64,000 nucleotides of DNA from Rickettsiaceae bacterium (GTDB lineage: Bacteria; Pseudomonadota; Alphaproteobacteria; Rickettsiales; Rickettsiaceae). The translations under genes were made by a program, and so were the position numbers. The first letter of the stretch is position 1. Every line of letters begins with the position of its first letter. Shown here piece by piece: positions 40,461-50,548 of the stretch. The notes below the pieces were generated by a model. That model was not told the DNA's origin. It did no database searches and saw nothing but the letters and a program-made list of their open reading frames with translations. Location of the stretch: assembly GCA_020697135.1 (NCBI GenBank), contig JAJFBM010000001.1, positions 1 to 64,000 of the forward strand, read 5' to 3'.

Positions 40461-40694
40461 ATTCTGTGAAGGAAGTTTAGTTTACCCCTAAAGCAATAAA
40501 AAAATAGGGGGACCTCAACTCACTGTCATTGCGAGCGAAAGCGCATGCTGATGCGTGGCAATCCCGTTATCAAAAGGAGCTTGATCGAAAAATGACTGGT
40601 TAAACTAGATGACCACGAACTGTTTAAAGCCAGTTCTCGTCATGACGCTGAGAGTTAGGCAATGAACAAATTACTTAAAAAAACAGGGGAGGTA
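40461..40694. repeat. Composite of dispersed repeats
   Basis: attctgtgaaggaagttt (shared with 51115-51281), gtcattgcgagcgaaagcg...gcgtggcaatcccg (40525-40567), ctagatgaccacgaactg...gttctcgtcatgacg (40604-40647), bounded by aaaaaaataggggg and aaaaaaacagggg. Confidence 0.7.
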
Positions 40695-40808
40695 TGCATT
40701 TAATCAACTATATTAACGAGGTTTCCAAAACATAAAATTCTTGATATAGATATCTAATTTCCCTATAATGCTAGGCTTTATCAAACCTTAATTTATACGG
40801 AGATCGAG

Positions 40809-41006
40809 ATGAAAGCTAACGTTACTACGAAAAACCTTGTTTATTACAGTATTATACCATGTGCATTATTTGGATTAGTTGTTGCAGAGGTTATCGATAG
40901 GACAATTTCAGATGAATGCGATAACAATAATTCCTTTTGCAACTTTAGCCATGATATAGTTGGAGCTCTTCTGGGGGGTGCTATAGGATTTTATTCAGAG
41001 TTCTAA
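40809..41006 (+). CDS. Small membrane protein, glycine-rich C-terminus
   Basis: 65 aa; upstream ggagatcgag; GALLGGAIGFYSEF. Confidence 0.5.
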   Translation: MKANVTTKNLVYYSIIPCALFGLVVAEVIDRTISDECDNNNSFCNFSHDIVGALLGGAIGFYSEF

Positions 41007-41449
41007 AGTTTGTTTTCCTGACCTACAGAAGGCTCTATAGCTGTAGTAGGCTCCTCAGTTTTTGCTGATTCCTGGGGCTTTTCCTCAGGAGCTTTCACCG
41101 AATCTTCTGTTTTTACAAGATCTTCTGCCTGTGCAGCTCCTTCAACTGTAGGAGCCTCAGGTGCCTTAGCATCAGGAGCCTTTTGTGGTACTTCGCTTAC
41201 AGAAGGCAGAGCTTCTTGTGCAACTTCCTCTAAATCGTCTTTTACAAAGTGCGGCTTAGATTTAACATCATAATGCAGCACCATAAATGGTTCTTGTATT
41301 TGGCTTTTCTCAATAGCTTCACCAGCGCTTGAAGCCGTCACTTCAGAGAAGTTATCTTTATCCGTATAAACGTAATATATATTATCTACGTCATTTTTAA
41401 GTTTGAACTTTTTAAGTTCAAGTTGTAAGAATGGCTCTTTTTGCTTCAT
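41003..41449 (-). CDS. Hypothetical protein with low-complexity A/P/E/K tail
   Basis: AQAEDLVKTEDSVKAPEEKPQESAKTEEPTTAIEPS. Confidence 0.5.
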   Translation of the reverse strand: MKQKEPFLQLELKKFKLKNDVDNIYYVYTDKDNFSEVTASSAGEAIEKSQIQEPFMVLHYDVKSKPHFVKDDLEEVAQEALPSVSEVPQKAPDAKAPEAPTVEGAAQAEDLVKTEDSVKAPEEKPQESAKTEEPTTAIEPSVGQENKL

Positions 41450-41596
41450 CTCTTATACAAACAATTGCTTTATTACAAAATATATTACCTATAAATACTT
41501 AAAAATAGGTTAATGGTAATCTTGCAACTTCTATTGCAAGATGATTTTAAAACTGATATATTGCGAAAATTTGAAATCTCTTATAAGGAATTTAAA

Positions 41597-41809
41597 ATGT
41601 TATTAGGAATGATTGGCGCTATAGCAGGCGCAATTTATGGAGCGAAACAACCTCCTATTGTTACTTCTTCAGAAAATAGTTCTGATCACCAAGATTCCTT
41701 AAATAATATTGATGATCCTCAAGCTCAAGGCTTTGACTTTGGTTATATATGTTTATATGGAGCTTTGGGAGTAACAGCGGGACTTTTAGTAGAAACTATC
41801 ATTTTATAA
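41597..41809 (+). CDS. Small membrane protein, glycine-rich
   Basis: MLLGMIGAIAGAIYGAKQPP...YGALGVTAGLLVETIIL. The supplied ORF starts at 41513; the ATG at 41597 follows ataaggaa and is more plausible. Confidence 0.5.
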   Translation: MLLGMIGAIAGAIYGAKQPPIVTSSENSSDHQDSLNNIDDPQAQGFDFGYICLYGALGVTAGLLVETIIL

Positions 41810-41825
41810 AGCAGGTTTATCCTTT

Positions 41826-42371
41826 ATGGAAGCCAAAAAAGCCTTAAGGAAGCATTTTCTACAGCTACTTAATAGTAAGCATGATATAATACAAGAATCA
41901 AACATGATTGAGGCTAAATTAGAGAATCTTCTCTCATCCTTGCCAAGCTTTAAATATTTAGGTCTATATTCTCCTCTTCCGGAAGAGCCTCAAATTGATT
42001 TACCATATTTTTCAAGTAAATACCAATTAGCCTTACCAAGAATCAATGATATAAATATAGAATATTTTTATTTTGATCCAAGCGAGGCTTTAAAAAAAAA
42101 TAAATATGGTATATTGGAACCTAAAGAGAATAAAGCACTTATACCAGATGTGATTATTATACCAGGACTTGCGTTTGATCATTATGGGGCACGCCTTGGG
42201 CGTGGCAAAGGATATTTTGATAGATATCTTTGCAAAACTCAACCTTTAAAGAATATATGTGTTATTGGTGTATGTTTTGAATTTCAAATCTTGCCAAAAT
42301 TACCTTTAGAGTTGCATGATCATGTGGTTAATTATATAATAACCGAACAACGAATCATTCAAATAAAATGA
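41826..42371 (+). CDS. 5-formyltetrahydrofolate cyclo-ligase
   Basis: LGLYSPLPEEPQIDL, IIPGLAFDHYGARLGRGKGYFDRYL. Confidence 0.92.
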   Translation: MEAKKALRKHFLQLLNSKHDIIQESNMIEAKLENLLSSLPSFKYLGLYSPLPEEPQIDLPYFSSKYQLALPRINDINIEYFYFDPSEALKKNKYGILEPKENKALIPDVIIIPGLAFDHYGARLGRGKGYFDRYLCKTQPLKNICVIGVCFEFQILPKLPLELHDHVVNYIITEQRIIQIK

Positions 42372-43099
42372 AATTTACAATTTTTGACTTAGTTAACTTA
42401 ACATTTTTCTTATCCTCAGTATTTTTTGGGGTATATAATGGCTTTATCAAAAGCCTAATAAATTTTTTCAGCTTTATTGTCTCTATAGTAGGCGCTATTG
42501 CTATGCATCCATTTTGCGATGCTATTACTAAAAAATATGTAGCAAATGAGATAGCACAATCTGTGCTCTCTGTACTAAGCGCTTATATAATATCTCTTAT
42601 AATTACTTCAGTCATTAAACATTACGCCTTAAAATTTACCGCCATTTTAAGTGGTAATATATTTGATAGAATTCTAGGCCTATCTGTCGGTGTTGTACGA
42701 GGAACTTTTTTCTGCTTAATTATTTTCTGGGTAGCTATGTTCTTTACAAGTAAAAAAATGGTACAAGGAAAATATGTAAAAGATTTTACCGATTCTTTGG
42801 ACCAAGATAATTTTCCAAACTGGTTCTTAGAATCAGAAACTGCAGAGGTAACTATTACTGCAAGTGATTTTGTTATTCAAGCCTTACCTAAAGAAATAAT
42901 AGAGTATGATTTATCAAAAATAGGCTTAGATAAAATGATGAACAAGGCGGCAAAATCTTATAAGGATAAAGAAAAGGAAAAAGCGCAAAGGAAAGAAAAA
43001 CTCAAGGAATTACACCCTGAGATCGACAATATAGATAAAGAGCTACTTGACGATACACCAGTTATATTAGAACCTGAAACAAGTAATGAACTGCATTAA
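42368..43099 (+). CDS. CvpA family protein
   Basis: FDLVNLTFFLSSVFFGVYNGFIKSLINFFSFI, DRILGLSVGVVRGTFFCLI. Confidence 0.85.
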   Translation: MKFTIFDLVNLTFFLSSVFFGVYNGFIKSLINFFSFIVSIVGAIAMHPFCDAITKKYVANEIAQSVLSVLSAYIISLIITSVIKHYALKFTAILSGNIFDRILGLSVGVVRGTFFCLIIFWVAMFFTSKKMVQGKYVKDFTDSLDQDNFPNWFLESETAEVTITASDFVIQALPKEIIEYDLSKIGLDKMMNKAAKSYKDKEKEKAQRKEKLKELHPEIDNIDKELLDDTPVILEPETSNELH

Positions 43100-43174
43100 A
43101 ATTATAAATTATAAATTATAAACGAAGGGGACTACTTTAAAATATAAATAGATATAGCTTTCGCATTTTCTATC

Positions 43175-45025
43175 TTAAAAATAACTATAATTTAGGCTGT
43201 CAAAGTAATCTCCTGCAACCTCAATTGGATCAAAACAGCTGAGTTCACAAGGTTTAGGAGAAACTTTATCTTGAGGAATTAATCCTTGATCAGAATATAT
43301 AAGGAACTCTGTAATTATGTTCCTTACTTCAATAGGTAGAGAAGTAAATAAAGTATTTTGATTATGCACAAGACTTTTATATAATTTTGGTAAAACTTTC
43401 ATTGATTCATTTTCTTTGTTAAAATGATTATCTAAAATTGCTGGTAGACTTCCCTCAAACGCAGGGTCAAATATAGGTTTTAATATATTGTTATATTGAT
43501 AGTAATAATCACATACTATTTTTTTAAGCTTAGGATCTTCTTGGTATTTTTTTAAGCAAAATTCGTGCTTAATTATGTATTTTACATCCTCAAAGTAAGA
43601 AGCGTAGTTTTTTAATTGTTGGTAAAAGAAATTTGAATTTTGCATTTTAGGAATAAAATATTTCTTTTTAGCTACAAAAACTGCTGTGGGCTCTAAAAAC
43701 TTATAGTTAGGCGTAATAACATTATTTAAATAAATTACTTGGCTTTTTTCTATTGCAGCACTATTTAGCAAGCTTTTAAACTCTTTTTCATTCGGAAATG
43801 GATCTTCAGTATTTGAAATATCGAGAACTCTAATAGAAATATCTTTTAAATTTTTATTGAAAGGTTCTGAGTTAAACTCAAAAAATACTGCTTGCTTAAA
43901 ATCATTAAATATTAAGTTAGAATTATCTATATCTATAAGTAGTTGCATTTTAAACAAATTCTCAATACTAATTTTAGTTAACGTTTGCTTAGGCGACTTT
44001 AAAGCATGTAATAATTTGATTTGATTGTCTAAATTAATAAAACTATTATGTATTTGTAATTCTTTTAACGGCTTTAAAAAATGGATCCCTGACTCTGAAA
44101 CTATATTTATAAGTTTATTGATTAATTCGTCAGTATCGGTAAAGTTAGAAATATTTAATATTTCTATTTCAGAGTGCATAAAGCAATCCAAAAAAGATGT
44201 AAATAAATTTGATGGTAAGGGTATGAATATATTATTATTGCAAATAAAAACACCTTTAAATTTTGGCTTAAATTCTTCAAAATTATTACTTAAGAGATTT
44301 AAGTATGCTTCTAAATTATTTTGTTCATTATTAAAAGCAATATTAAGAAATTTAAATTTTACATAAGGATTGATAAATTTACTTAAATTATATTTAGTAG
44401 CATTCTCATTTAACGTCAAAGATAAAATACCTAACTTTACTTGAGGGTAGCATAATGCTTCGGTTAATCTTATATTATAATCAATGTCTGTTCTGAAACC
44501 TACCAAAGAATTTTTAAGACTACAAGATTTCAAAGTATAAAGAAAATCATCAAGTAAATCGTTATCTATGTCTTTAACTAAATCAAAATGAATATGAGGC
44601 AAATAGCCTTTTCTAACCTCATTCATTAATAATTTAAAACTAGCTTTGCTAAAGCCATTTTGAGTATCAGGAATTTGGAGCACTATGTGCCTTGAATCCC
44701 AAACAACTAGCCTTAAGGACGTTGCTATTGTATCTTCAAATATAAATGAATTAAAATCCGTGACATTTCCTTGAAACCTATTTGCTAAAACGTCTCCGTT
44801 TTCAGCACAAAACACGGTAACTTCATTAGGCATTAAAGATATAATAAAACTTTCGATATTACATGTATATTTAAAGATTATAATCTGACTTAGTTTTATA
44901 TCTTGCTCTTGTATTTTTTGTTTTAAGGCATTTAACTGGCTTAAAGTTATATCATACTTGAACAGTAAAGAATCATATCCTTCATCAAGGGTGGAGAGAA
45001 TAGAGTTGAAATCAGTGTCTTCCAT
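43175..45025 (-). CDS. Large hypothetical protein, LRR-like with C-terminal F-box-like motif
   Basis: LGILSLTLNEN, LKELQIHNSFINLDNQIKLLHAL, ISIRVLDISNTEDPF; C-terminal TLFTSLPIEVRNIITEFLIYSD. Confidence 0.5.
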   Translation of the reverse strand: MEDTDFNSILSTLDEGYDSLLFKYDITLSQLNALKQKIQEQDIKLSQIIIFKYTCNIESFIISLMPNEVTVFCAENGDVLANRFQGNVTDFNSFIFEDTIATSLRLVVWDSRHIVLQIPDTQNGFSKASFKLLMNEVRKGYLPHIHFDLVKDIDNDLLDDFLYTLKSCSLKNSLVGFRTDIDYNIRLTEALCYPQVKLGILSLTLNENATKYNLSKFINPYVKFKFLNIAFNNEQNNLEAYLNLLSNNFEEFKPKFKGVFICNNNIFIPLPSNLFTSFLDCFMHSEIEILNISNFTDTDELINKLINIVSESGIHFLKPLKELQIHNSFINLDNQIKLLHALKSPKQTLTKISIENLFKMQLLIDIDNSNLIFNDFKQAVFFEFNSEPFNKNLKDISIRVLDISNTEDPFPNEKEFKSLLNSAAIEKSQVIYLNNVITPNYKFLEPTAVFVAKKKYFIPKMQNSNFFYQQLKNYASYFEDVKYIIKHEFCLKKYQEDPKLKKIVCDYYYQYNNILKPIFDPAFEGSLPAILDNHFNKENESMKVLPKLYKSLVHNQNTLFTSLPIEVRNIITEFLIYSDQGLIPQDKVSPKPCELSCFDPIEVAGDYFDSLNYSYF

Positions 45026-45210
45026 AAAACAGCATTTTTGCTTTAATTTTAGAACATAAAAGCTATGAAGTACAAGTTAATAAATAATACCAAGCATAGT
45101 AACCAATTACTCTGTTGTAAAGTTTTACGGGTAATGTTTGCTATATAGAATTAATTTTCAGAGTACGAAAACCTTGTATAAAATTAAACTATACTGTCTA
45201 TTATTACAAT

Positions 45211-46431
45211 TTATTTCTTTATAAGAAAGTCCGCTGCAAGCTTTTTAAAGCTATCTATAAATAATTCTACTATTTTTTTATCAAACCATGGCTCTCTAAA
45301 GACAATGTTAAAATGCATTTTATCCGCTTCAGAGATGAAACTAATGAAGAATGAATCGTAGTATACAGGAGAAAGAAAGGAAATATTTTCTAAAATTGCT
45401 TTAATATTGGGGCATTTACCTCCATTTGAGAGAAAGAATCCCACTTTATTTGTCTTATAATCAAACTTACTATATATACCAGCTACCATTTCATCAAAAT
45501 GACCATTCCGATCAATATCCATTTTTAGATAATTTGTTATTTCTAACGCCGTATTTAAAATATTATCATCTTTACCTAATTTGATAAAGGTCGATTGTGG
45601 ACCAATAGGTGCCGATATTAAATGTCTTGAATCAACAGATGGTTCCACTCTTTTCCTTAAATCTATTGCACTCTGCATTAGTACTCCAATATACTCTTCA
45701 TCCTTAGCCGCAATTTGCTTTAAAGCATTAGCCCATAATGCTCCAATTATACCATGTACGGAAACTAAATTTGTTTTAGACTTTTTAATAATGCTTTCAG
45801 CTCCATCTAATGAAAATGATATATGCTTTACCGTTGTTATCCTGTTGATTTCCTTATCAGGTAGAATATTTACTAAATTATATTTCTTTAGGTTCTTTTC
45901 ATACCTATCTATTATCTCTTTAGGAGAAGGTAAAATGATATTTTTTATATAATCATCAATAGGAGAGTGTGCTTTAAAAAGTTCTATTTTAAACTCAGAG
46001 TCTCTATAAATATCAAAAAATGTTTTTACTAATTCAAGGCCGCTTACTGCGTCACATATCGCATGATGAACAATAAAGATTATTAATGAACTTACTTCAT
46101 CTTCAATAATAGCGATTTCGCATAATCCTTTTGTAGAATCATAAATCCTGTTAAGCAAATTGTTTATAAAGCTGTTTTTTGCTAACTGAATACTGCTCTC
46201 TTTGTAAAAATTCACACGAATAGCCATATCTTCTTGTACATCGAAAAAATATGGCACTTCATTTTCTTTTTTGATGACGCACCTTAGAAAAGGATGTATT
46301 AGTTGTAATTTATTTAAAGTGATTTTTACCTTATCTTTATCAAGTAGCTCGGTAACCTGTACAGCTATTAATATAGGTAAGTTTGCTTCCCAATAATCTT
46401 TTTCTATATAAGATAAATTTCGAATCTTCAT
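45211..46431 (-). CDS. Condensation-domain / PapA-like acyltransferase
   Basis: HHxxxD active-site motif in IIFIVHHAICDAVSGLELVKTFF; ~400 aa stand-alone domain. Confidence 0.7.
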   Translation of the reverse strand: MKIRNLSYIEKDYWEANLPILIAVQVTELLDKDKVKITLNKLQLIHPFLRCVIKKENEVPYFFDVQEDMAIRVNFYKESSIQLAKNSFINNLLNRIYDSTKGLCEIAIIEDEVSSLIIFIVHHAICDAVSGLELVKTFFDIYRDSEFKIELFKAHSPIDDYIKNIILPSPKEIIDRYEKNLKKYNLVNILPDKEINRITTVKHISFSLDGAESIIKKSKTNLVSVHGIIGALWANALKQIAAKDEEYIGVLMQSAIDLRKRVEPSVDSRHLISAPIGPQSTFIKLGKDDNILNTALEITNYLKMDIDRNGHFDEMVAGIYSKFDYKTNKVGFFLSNGGKCPNIKAILENISFLSPVYYDSFFISFISEADKMHFNIVFREPWFDKKIVELFIDSFKKLAADFLIKK

Positions 46432-46477
46432 ATTCTACGATAAACCTCAATATATAAATGAATTTCCTGTCTAAAAT

Positions 46478-48106
46478 TTAAAACTTATTCTGTTTAAGCC
46501 AAGAGCTGTTTAAATAATCATCACCATAATAACTTAAATATTCACTATAGGTGCCGGCAAAATCTTTCATGCCTTTCTCTGTTAAAGCAATAACGCGATC
46601 TGCAAGCTTTGTTGCAAAATATCTATCGTGGCTTACAAGCAAGAGCGTACCATTATAATTTTGTAGCGCTGTAGATAAGGCTTCAATCGCTTCAACATCT
46701 AAGTGGTTTGTCGGCTCGTCAAGTACTAACACATTGCTCTCTTCAAGCATGATTTTAGCAAATAACAACCTTGCTGCTTCACCACCACTGAGGCTTAATA
46801 CATCTTTCTCAACATCATCTTTTCTAAATAACATTGCACCAAGCACACTTCTTACCTTACTAGTAGTATGGTCTGGGCATTGCTCGCATAGCCAATCAAA
46901 TACATTACAGCTTTTATTAAGAAGCTCATGGTGGTCTTGCGCAAAGTAAGAAATCTTGGTAGAAAGCCCCCATTCATGTGAACCACTATCTGCTTTAAGC
47001 TTATCAAGTAGTACTTTTAACAAGGTTGATTTACCAATTCCATTCGGGCCAATGAATAAAGCCTTTTCCCCACGTATAATCTTAAAGTTAATTTTCTTAA
47101 GAACAATTTTTTCTTCAAAGCTTTTATTGATTCCTTCGACTTGTAAAATTACTTTGCCAGAAGAAGTCTTTTGATTGAAGTTAAACCCAGGGCTACATCT
47201 TGAGCTTTTCTCAATATCAGGCAGCTCTATTCTTGCAATCATTTTCTCTTTAGATCTTGCTTGTGCAGCTTTGGTAGCTTTTGCGCCAAAACGATCAACG
47301 AATAATTGTAGTTGAGCAATTTTCTTTTCAAGATTTTTCCGCTCAAGCAAACGATGCTCTGCAACAACAGCCTTCTGCTCCTCAAATTTATCATAATTGC
47401 CGGTATATTCCCTAATCTCACCATAATCAATATCTAAGATATGAGTACAAAGGTTATTTAAGAAAGACCTATCATGTGAAATTACTACCAGCGCACCTTT
47501 AAAGTTGTTGATTAAATATTGCTCAAGCCATGCTATTGTTACAATATCAAGGTGGTTTGTTGGCTCATCTAGTAGCATAATATCTGGCTCACTAAACAAA
47601 GTTTGAGCAAGCAGTACACGTAGCTTATAACCGCCTGATAAAACACTCAAAGGCTGGAAGTGATATTCTTCCTTAATGCCAAGTCCGACTAGAATTTCTT
47701 GGGCAATATATTCTGCAGTATAACCATCATAGAGCAATATTATTTCTTCAAGCTCACTTAATTTATAAGCTGCATCCATATCTATTTCTTCTTGTGCAAG
47801 TATGGCATCTTTCTCTTTCATTGCTTGCCAAAGTTTTTGTTTGCCTTGCAAAACAATATCAATAATATTGACATTCTCATAAAGAAACTGGTTTTGCTTT
47901 AGGAAACCAATCTGGGTATTTTTAGGAAGATTTATCTCTCCATCACTTGGGGTTTCCTCACCGGATAAAATCCGCAGAAAAGTAGATTTACCTGTTCCAT
48001 TAGCGCCAACTACACCATAGCGCCTAGCTTTTAATATGTTCAAATTCACTTCGTGGAATAATATCCTTCCACCATATTGCATTATTAAATTATTTATACT
48101 AAGCAT
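46478..48106 (-). CDS. ABC-F family ATPase
   Basis: Two nucleotide-binding domains: GANGTGKSTFLRILSGEE and GPNGIGKSTLLKVLL; LSGGYKLRVLLAQ, LSLSGGEAARLLFAK, LDEPTNHLD twice. Confidence 0.95.
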   Translation of the reverse strand: MLSINNLIMQYGGRILFHEVNLNILKARRYGVVGANGTGKSTFLRILSGEETPSDGEINLPKNTQIGFLKQNQFLYENVNIIDIVLQGKQKLWQAMKEKDAILAQEEIDMDAAYKLSELEEIILLYDGYTAEYIAQEILVGLGIKEEYHFQPLSVLSGGYKLRVLLAQTLFSEPDIMLLDEPTNHLDIVTIAWLEQYLINNFKGALVVISHDRSFLNNLCTHILDIDYGEIREYTGNYDKFEEQKAVVAEHRLLERKNLEKKIAQLQLFVDRFGAKATKAAQARSKEKMIARIELPDIEKSSRCSPGFNFNQKTSSGKVILQVEGINKSFEEKIVLKKINFKIIRGEKALFIGPNGIGKSTLLKVLLDKLKADSGSHEWGLSTKISYFAQDHHELLNKSCNVFDWLCEQCPDHTTSKVRSVLGAMLFRKDDVEKDVLSLSGGEAARLLFAKIMLEESNVLVLDEPTNHLDVEAIEALSTALQNYNGTLLLVSHDRYFATKLADRVIALTEKGMKDFAGTYSEYLSYYGDDYLNSSWLKQNKF

Positions 48107-48107
48107 T

Positions 48108-48785
48108 TTATACCAAATTATTTTGTTTTAAGTCTTTAATAAAAGTATCTAACCCACCTGTAAAGTGGTAAGTGATAAGCTTACTTACCTCATCTATTTT
48201 TCTTTTTATTGTAGTAAAAGCAATTTCTCTATGCTCTTCATGATTCGCCTTAAGCGGCTGCTTATTCAGATTAAACATAAGTCGGTCATATCGCTCAATT
48301 TGTTGCATTAGTTCAGATCTTATCTTAATAAGACATGGAGAATTATAGCCTGCTACTAATGCTAAATGGAAATTCCTATTACGCTCAACCCATATATCAT
48401 AAGTAACTTTTTCATTCGTATCCTCCACAAGCTTTAGTAAATGAAGGTTTTTAAGTATTTCTGCTTCCCAAAGCTCATCCCCCGCAAGCATAGATTTTCT
48501 GATTAAGAGCAATTCAAGCTCGCTAAAACTAGTTATAAGGTCCCTAATTTCAATTTCTGAGAGTTTTGCTACCCTAAAGCCTTTATTATCCTCAGCTTTT
48601 ACTAGTCCTTCAGAGGTAAGTCTTGTTAAGGCTTCTCTAATAGGTGTATTTGCAACCTTATATAACTCGCAAAGATTTGCCATTAGTAATTTCTGCCCGG
48701 GAAGGAAAGTTCCATTTAATATGGATTCTTTTATACCGCTATAACATTTTTGGGAAAGCGGAATATTTTCATTATTTATTATCAT
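48108..48785 (-). CDS. GntR family transcriptional regulator (FadR/FCD-type)
   Basis: LPGQKLLMANLCELYKVANTPIREALTRLTSEGLVKAEDNKGFRVA. Confidence 0.92.
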   Translation of the reverse strand: MIINNENIPLSQKCYSGIKESILNGTFLPGQKLLMANLCELYKVANTPIREALTRLTSEGLVKAEDNKGFRVAKLSEIEIRDLITSFSELELLLIRKSMLAGDELWEAEILKNLHLLKLVEDTNEKVTYDIWVERNRNFHLALVAGYNSPCLIKIRSELMQQIERYDRLMFNLNKQPLKANHEEHREIAFTTIKRKIDEVSKLITYHFTGGLDTFIKDLKQNNLV

Positions 48786-48964
48786 GATTTATATTTATAT
48801 GCATATTAATCGATTTTGTGCACAAAAATATATTTTATTGATTATTTTGTCAAGTATTGATTTTATTTAACTTATGAATTTATAAAAAAAATTGTTTGCG
48901 CAACTAGGCGTTATTTGTATTATAGTTTTAAGCGGAAACTATCTCAGGAAATATACAATAAACT

Positions 48965-49963
48965 ATGTTCAACACTAATATAAATGATATAGCTATAATC
49001 GGTGGCGGGGCTTGGGCGACCGCTCTTGCTATACAATTTTTAAAGAACCATGAGAAATGCACCCTTTACATCAGAAACAAAGATATAATGCATGAGATAA
49101 ATATCGAACATACAAATAGTAAATATATCCCTGGAATCGCGCTTCCAAAAAACCTTGTTGCTTCTAACAATTTTAGTGACTTAAATCAGCATGAAGCCTT
49201 AATAATTGCTGTTCCTTCAACAGCTTTTGCAGAAGTATTGAGCCTTATAAAGGAAAATAATTATAATATAGAAAAGCCAATTATTATAGCCACTAAAGGT
49301 CTTGATCAAACAACTGGCCAATTACTTACAGAGACGATTAATGAAACTTTACCGGGGTTTGAGACAGCAATCTTAAGTGGACCAAATTTAGCTTTTGAAA
49401 TTGCAAGTAACTTACCAGCATCTATCAATGTTTCCTGTACGAATTTAAATACTGCAAAACATATCGCAGAATCAATTGAAACAGATACACTTATAACAAC
49501 CCTTTGCACAGATATAATAACACCGCAAATCGCTGGAACTATTAAAAATATGGTTGCAATTATGGCAGGTATCTTCGATGCGCTTAGGCTTGGTCACAAT
49601 GCAAAAGCATTTTTACTTACTCAAGGTTTGAAAGAAATCAAGGATCTCTCTGTGCTACTGGGCGGGAAGATTGATTCATGCTTCAACGTATCAGCTATTG
49701 GCGATTTATCGCTTGGCATTAATGCTATGAAATCACGTAATTATAATTTTGGCGTTGATCTTGTTTTAGCAGAACAACCTGATCAACTTATTGAAAACTA
49801 CCCATATTTGGTAGAAGGCATAAATGCAAGTAAGGCCATAGAAATACTTATAAATAAGCATGATATCGAGTTACCACTCTGCCGAACTGTAATTGAGATT
49901 TTAAAAGATCCATATCAAATAAAAACCACGATCAAAGATTTCAAAACTCTTGCCCATGCTTAA
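48965..49963 (+). CDS. gpsA: Glycerol-3-phosphate dehydrogenase [NAD(P)+]
   Basis: AIIGGGAWATALAIQF, LSGPNLAFEIA, KNMVAIMAGIFDALRLGHNAKAFLLTQGLKE. Confidence 0.95.
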   Translation: MFNTNINDIAIIGGGAWATALAIQFLKNHEKCTLYIRNKDIMHEINIEHTNSKYIPGIALPKNLVASNNFSDLNQHEALIIAVPSTAFAEVLSLIKENNYNIEKPIIIATKGLDQTTGQLLTETINETLPGFETAILSGPNLAFEIASNLPASINVSCTNLNTAKHIAESIETDTLITTLCTDIITPQIAGTIKNMVAIMAGIFDALRLGHNAKAFLLTQGLKEIKDLSVLLGGKIDSCFNVSAIGDLSLGINAMKSRNYNFGVDLVLAEQPDQLIENYPYLVEGINASKAIEILINKHDIELPLCRTVIEILKDPYQIKTTIKDFKTLAHA

Positions 49964-49974
49964 ATGGTAATTAT

Positions 49975-50454
49975 ATGGATTACTGCTTTAAAGTTCAAAT
50001 TATGACTCACCAAGAGTTCGCTAAGCACCTAAAGGAGAATGAAACCTCAAAATATTATCTTTCAACACCAGCAACTCCATTACTGATTCACGCAACTTCA
50101 GGGGGAATCTATAAAACTGAATTTGTAGAAAATGCTGACCAAGCTTGCATAGAGGAATTACCTACCGATAAATTACTACTTGTTGGAACAGAATTTCAGG
50201 TCAAAGTTTGGCAGGCTGCTCTTACAATTCCAAAGGGCAAAACTTGGAATTATCATGAACTTGCTACTCAAATTGGCCACCCGAGATCATATAGAGCAGT
50301 TGCAAATGCTCTAGGCAAAAATAATATAGCTTATCTTATTCCGTGTCATCGAATAGTTAGAAAAGATGGAACAATTGGGGGCTTTAGCTCAAAAATTCAG
50401 TGTAAAGCAGCATTAATTGATGGAGAAAAATTAGTTTCTCCATCGTGTATATAA
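49975..50454 (+). CDS. ogt: Methylated-DNA--protein-cysteine methyltransferase
   Basis: GTEFQVKVWQAALTIPKGKTWNYHELA, RAVANALGKNNIAYLIPCHRIVRKDGTIGGF. Confidence 0.95.
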   Translation: MDYCFKVQIMTHQEFAKHLKENETSKYYLSTPATPLLIHATSGGIYKTEFVENADQACIEELPTDKLLLVGTEFQVKVWQAALTIPKGKTWNYHELATQIGHPRSYRAVANALGKNNIAYLIPCHRIVRKDGTIGGFSSKIQCKAALIDGEKLVSPSCI

Positions 50455-50548
50455 CAGACACAATACTCAAGTTTAATCCTTTGATGGCAGGCTAAAATAA
50501 GACCCAAAAAACAAATCCTGGCGACGGAAGGAATATAAGATAGTTTGT

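Noticed and set aside
43098-43122. aaattataaattataaattata short tandem repeat considered as CRISPR or regulatory array
   Set aside because: Only about three 7-bp AT-rich units; too short and simple. No CRISPR-like spaced repeats were seen anywhere in the window.
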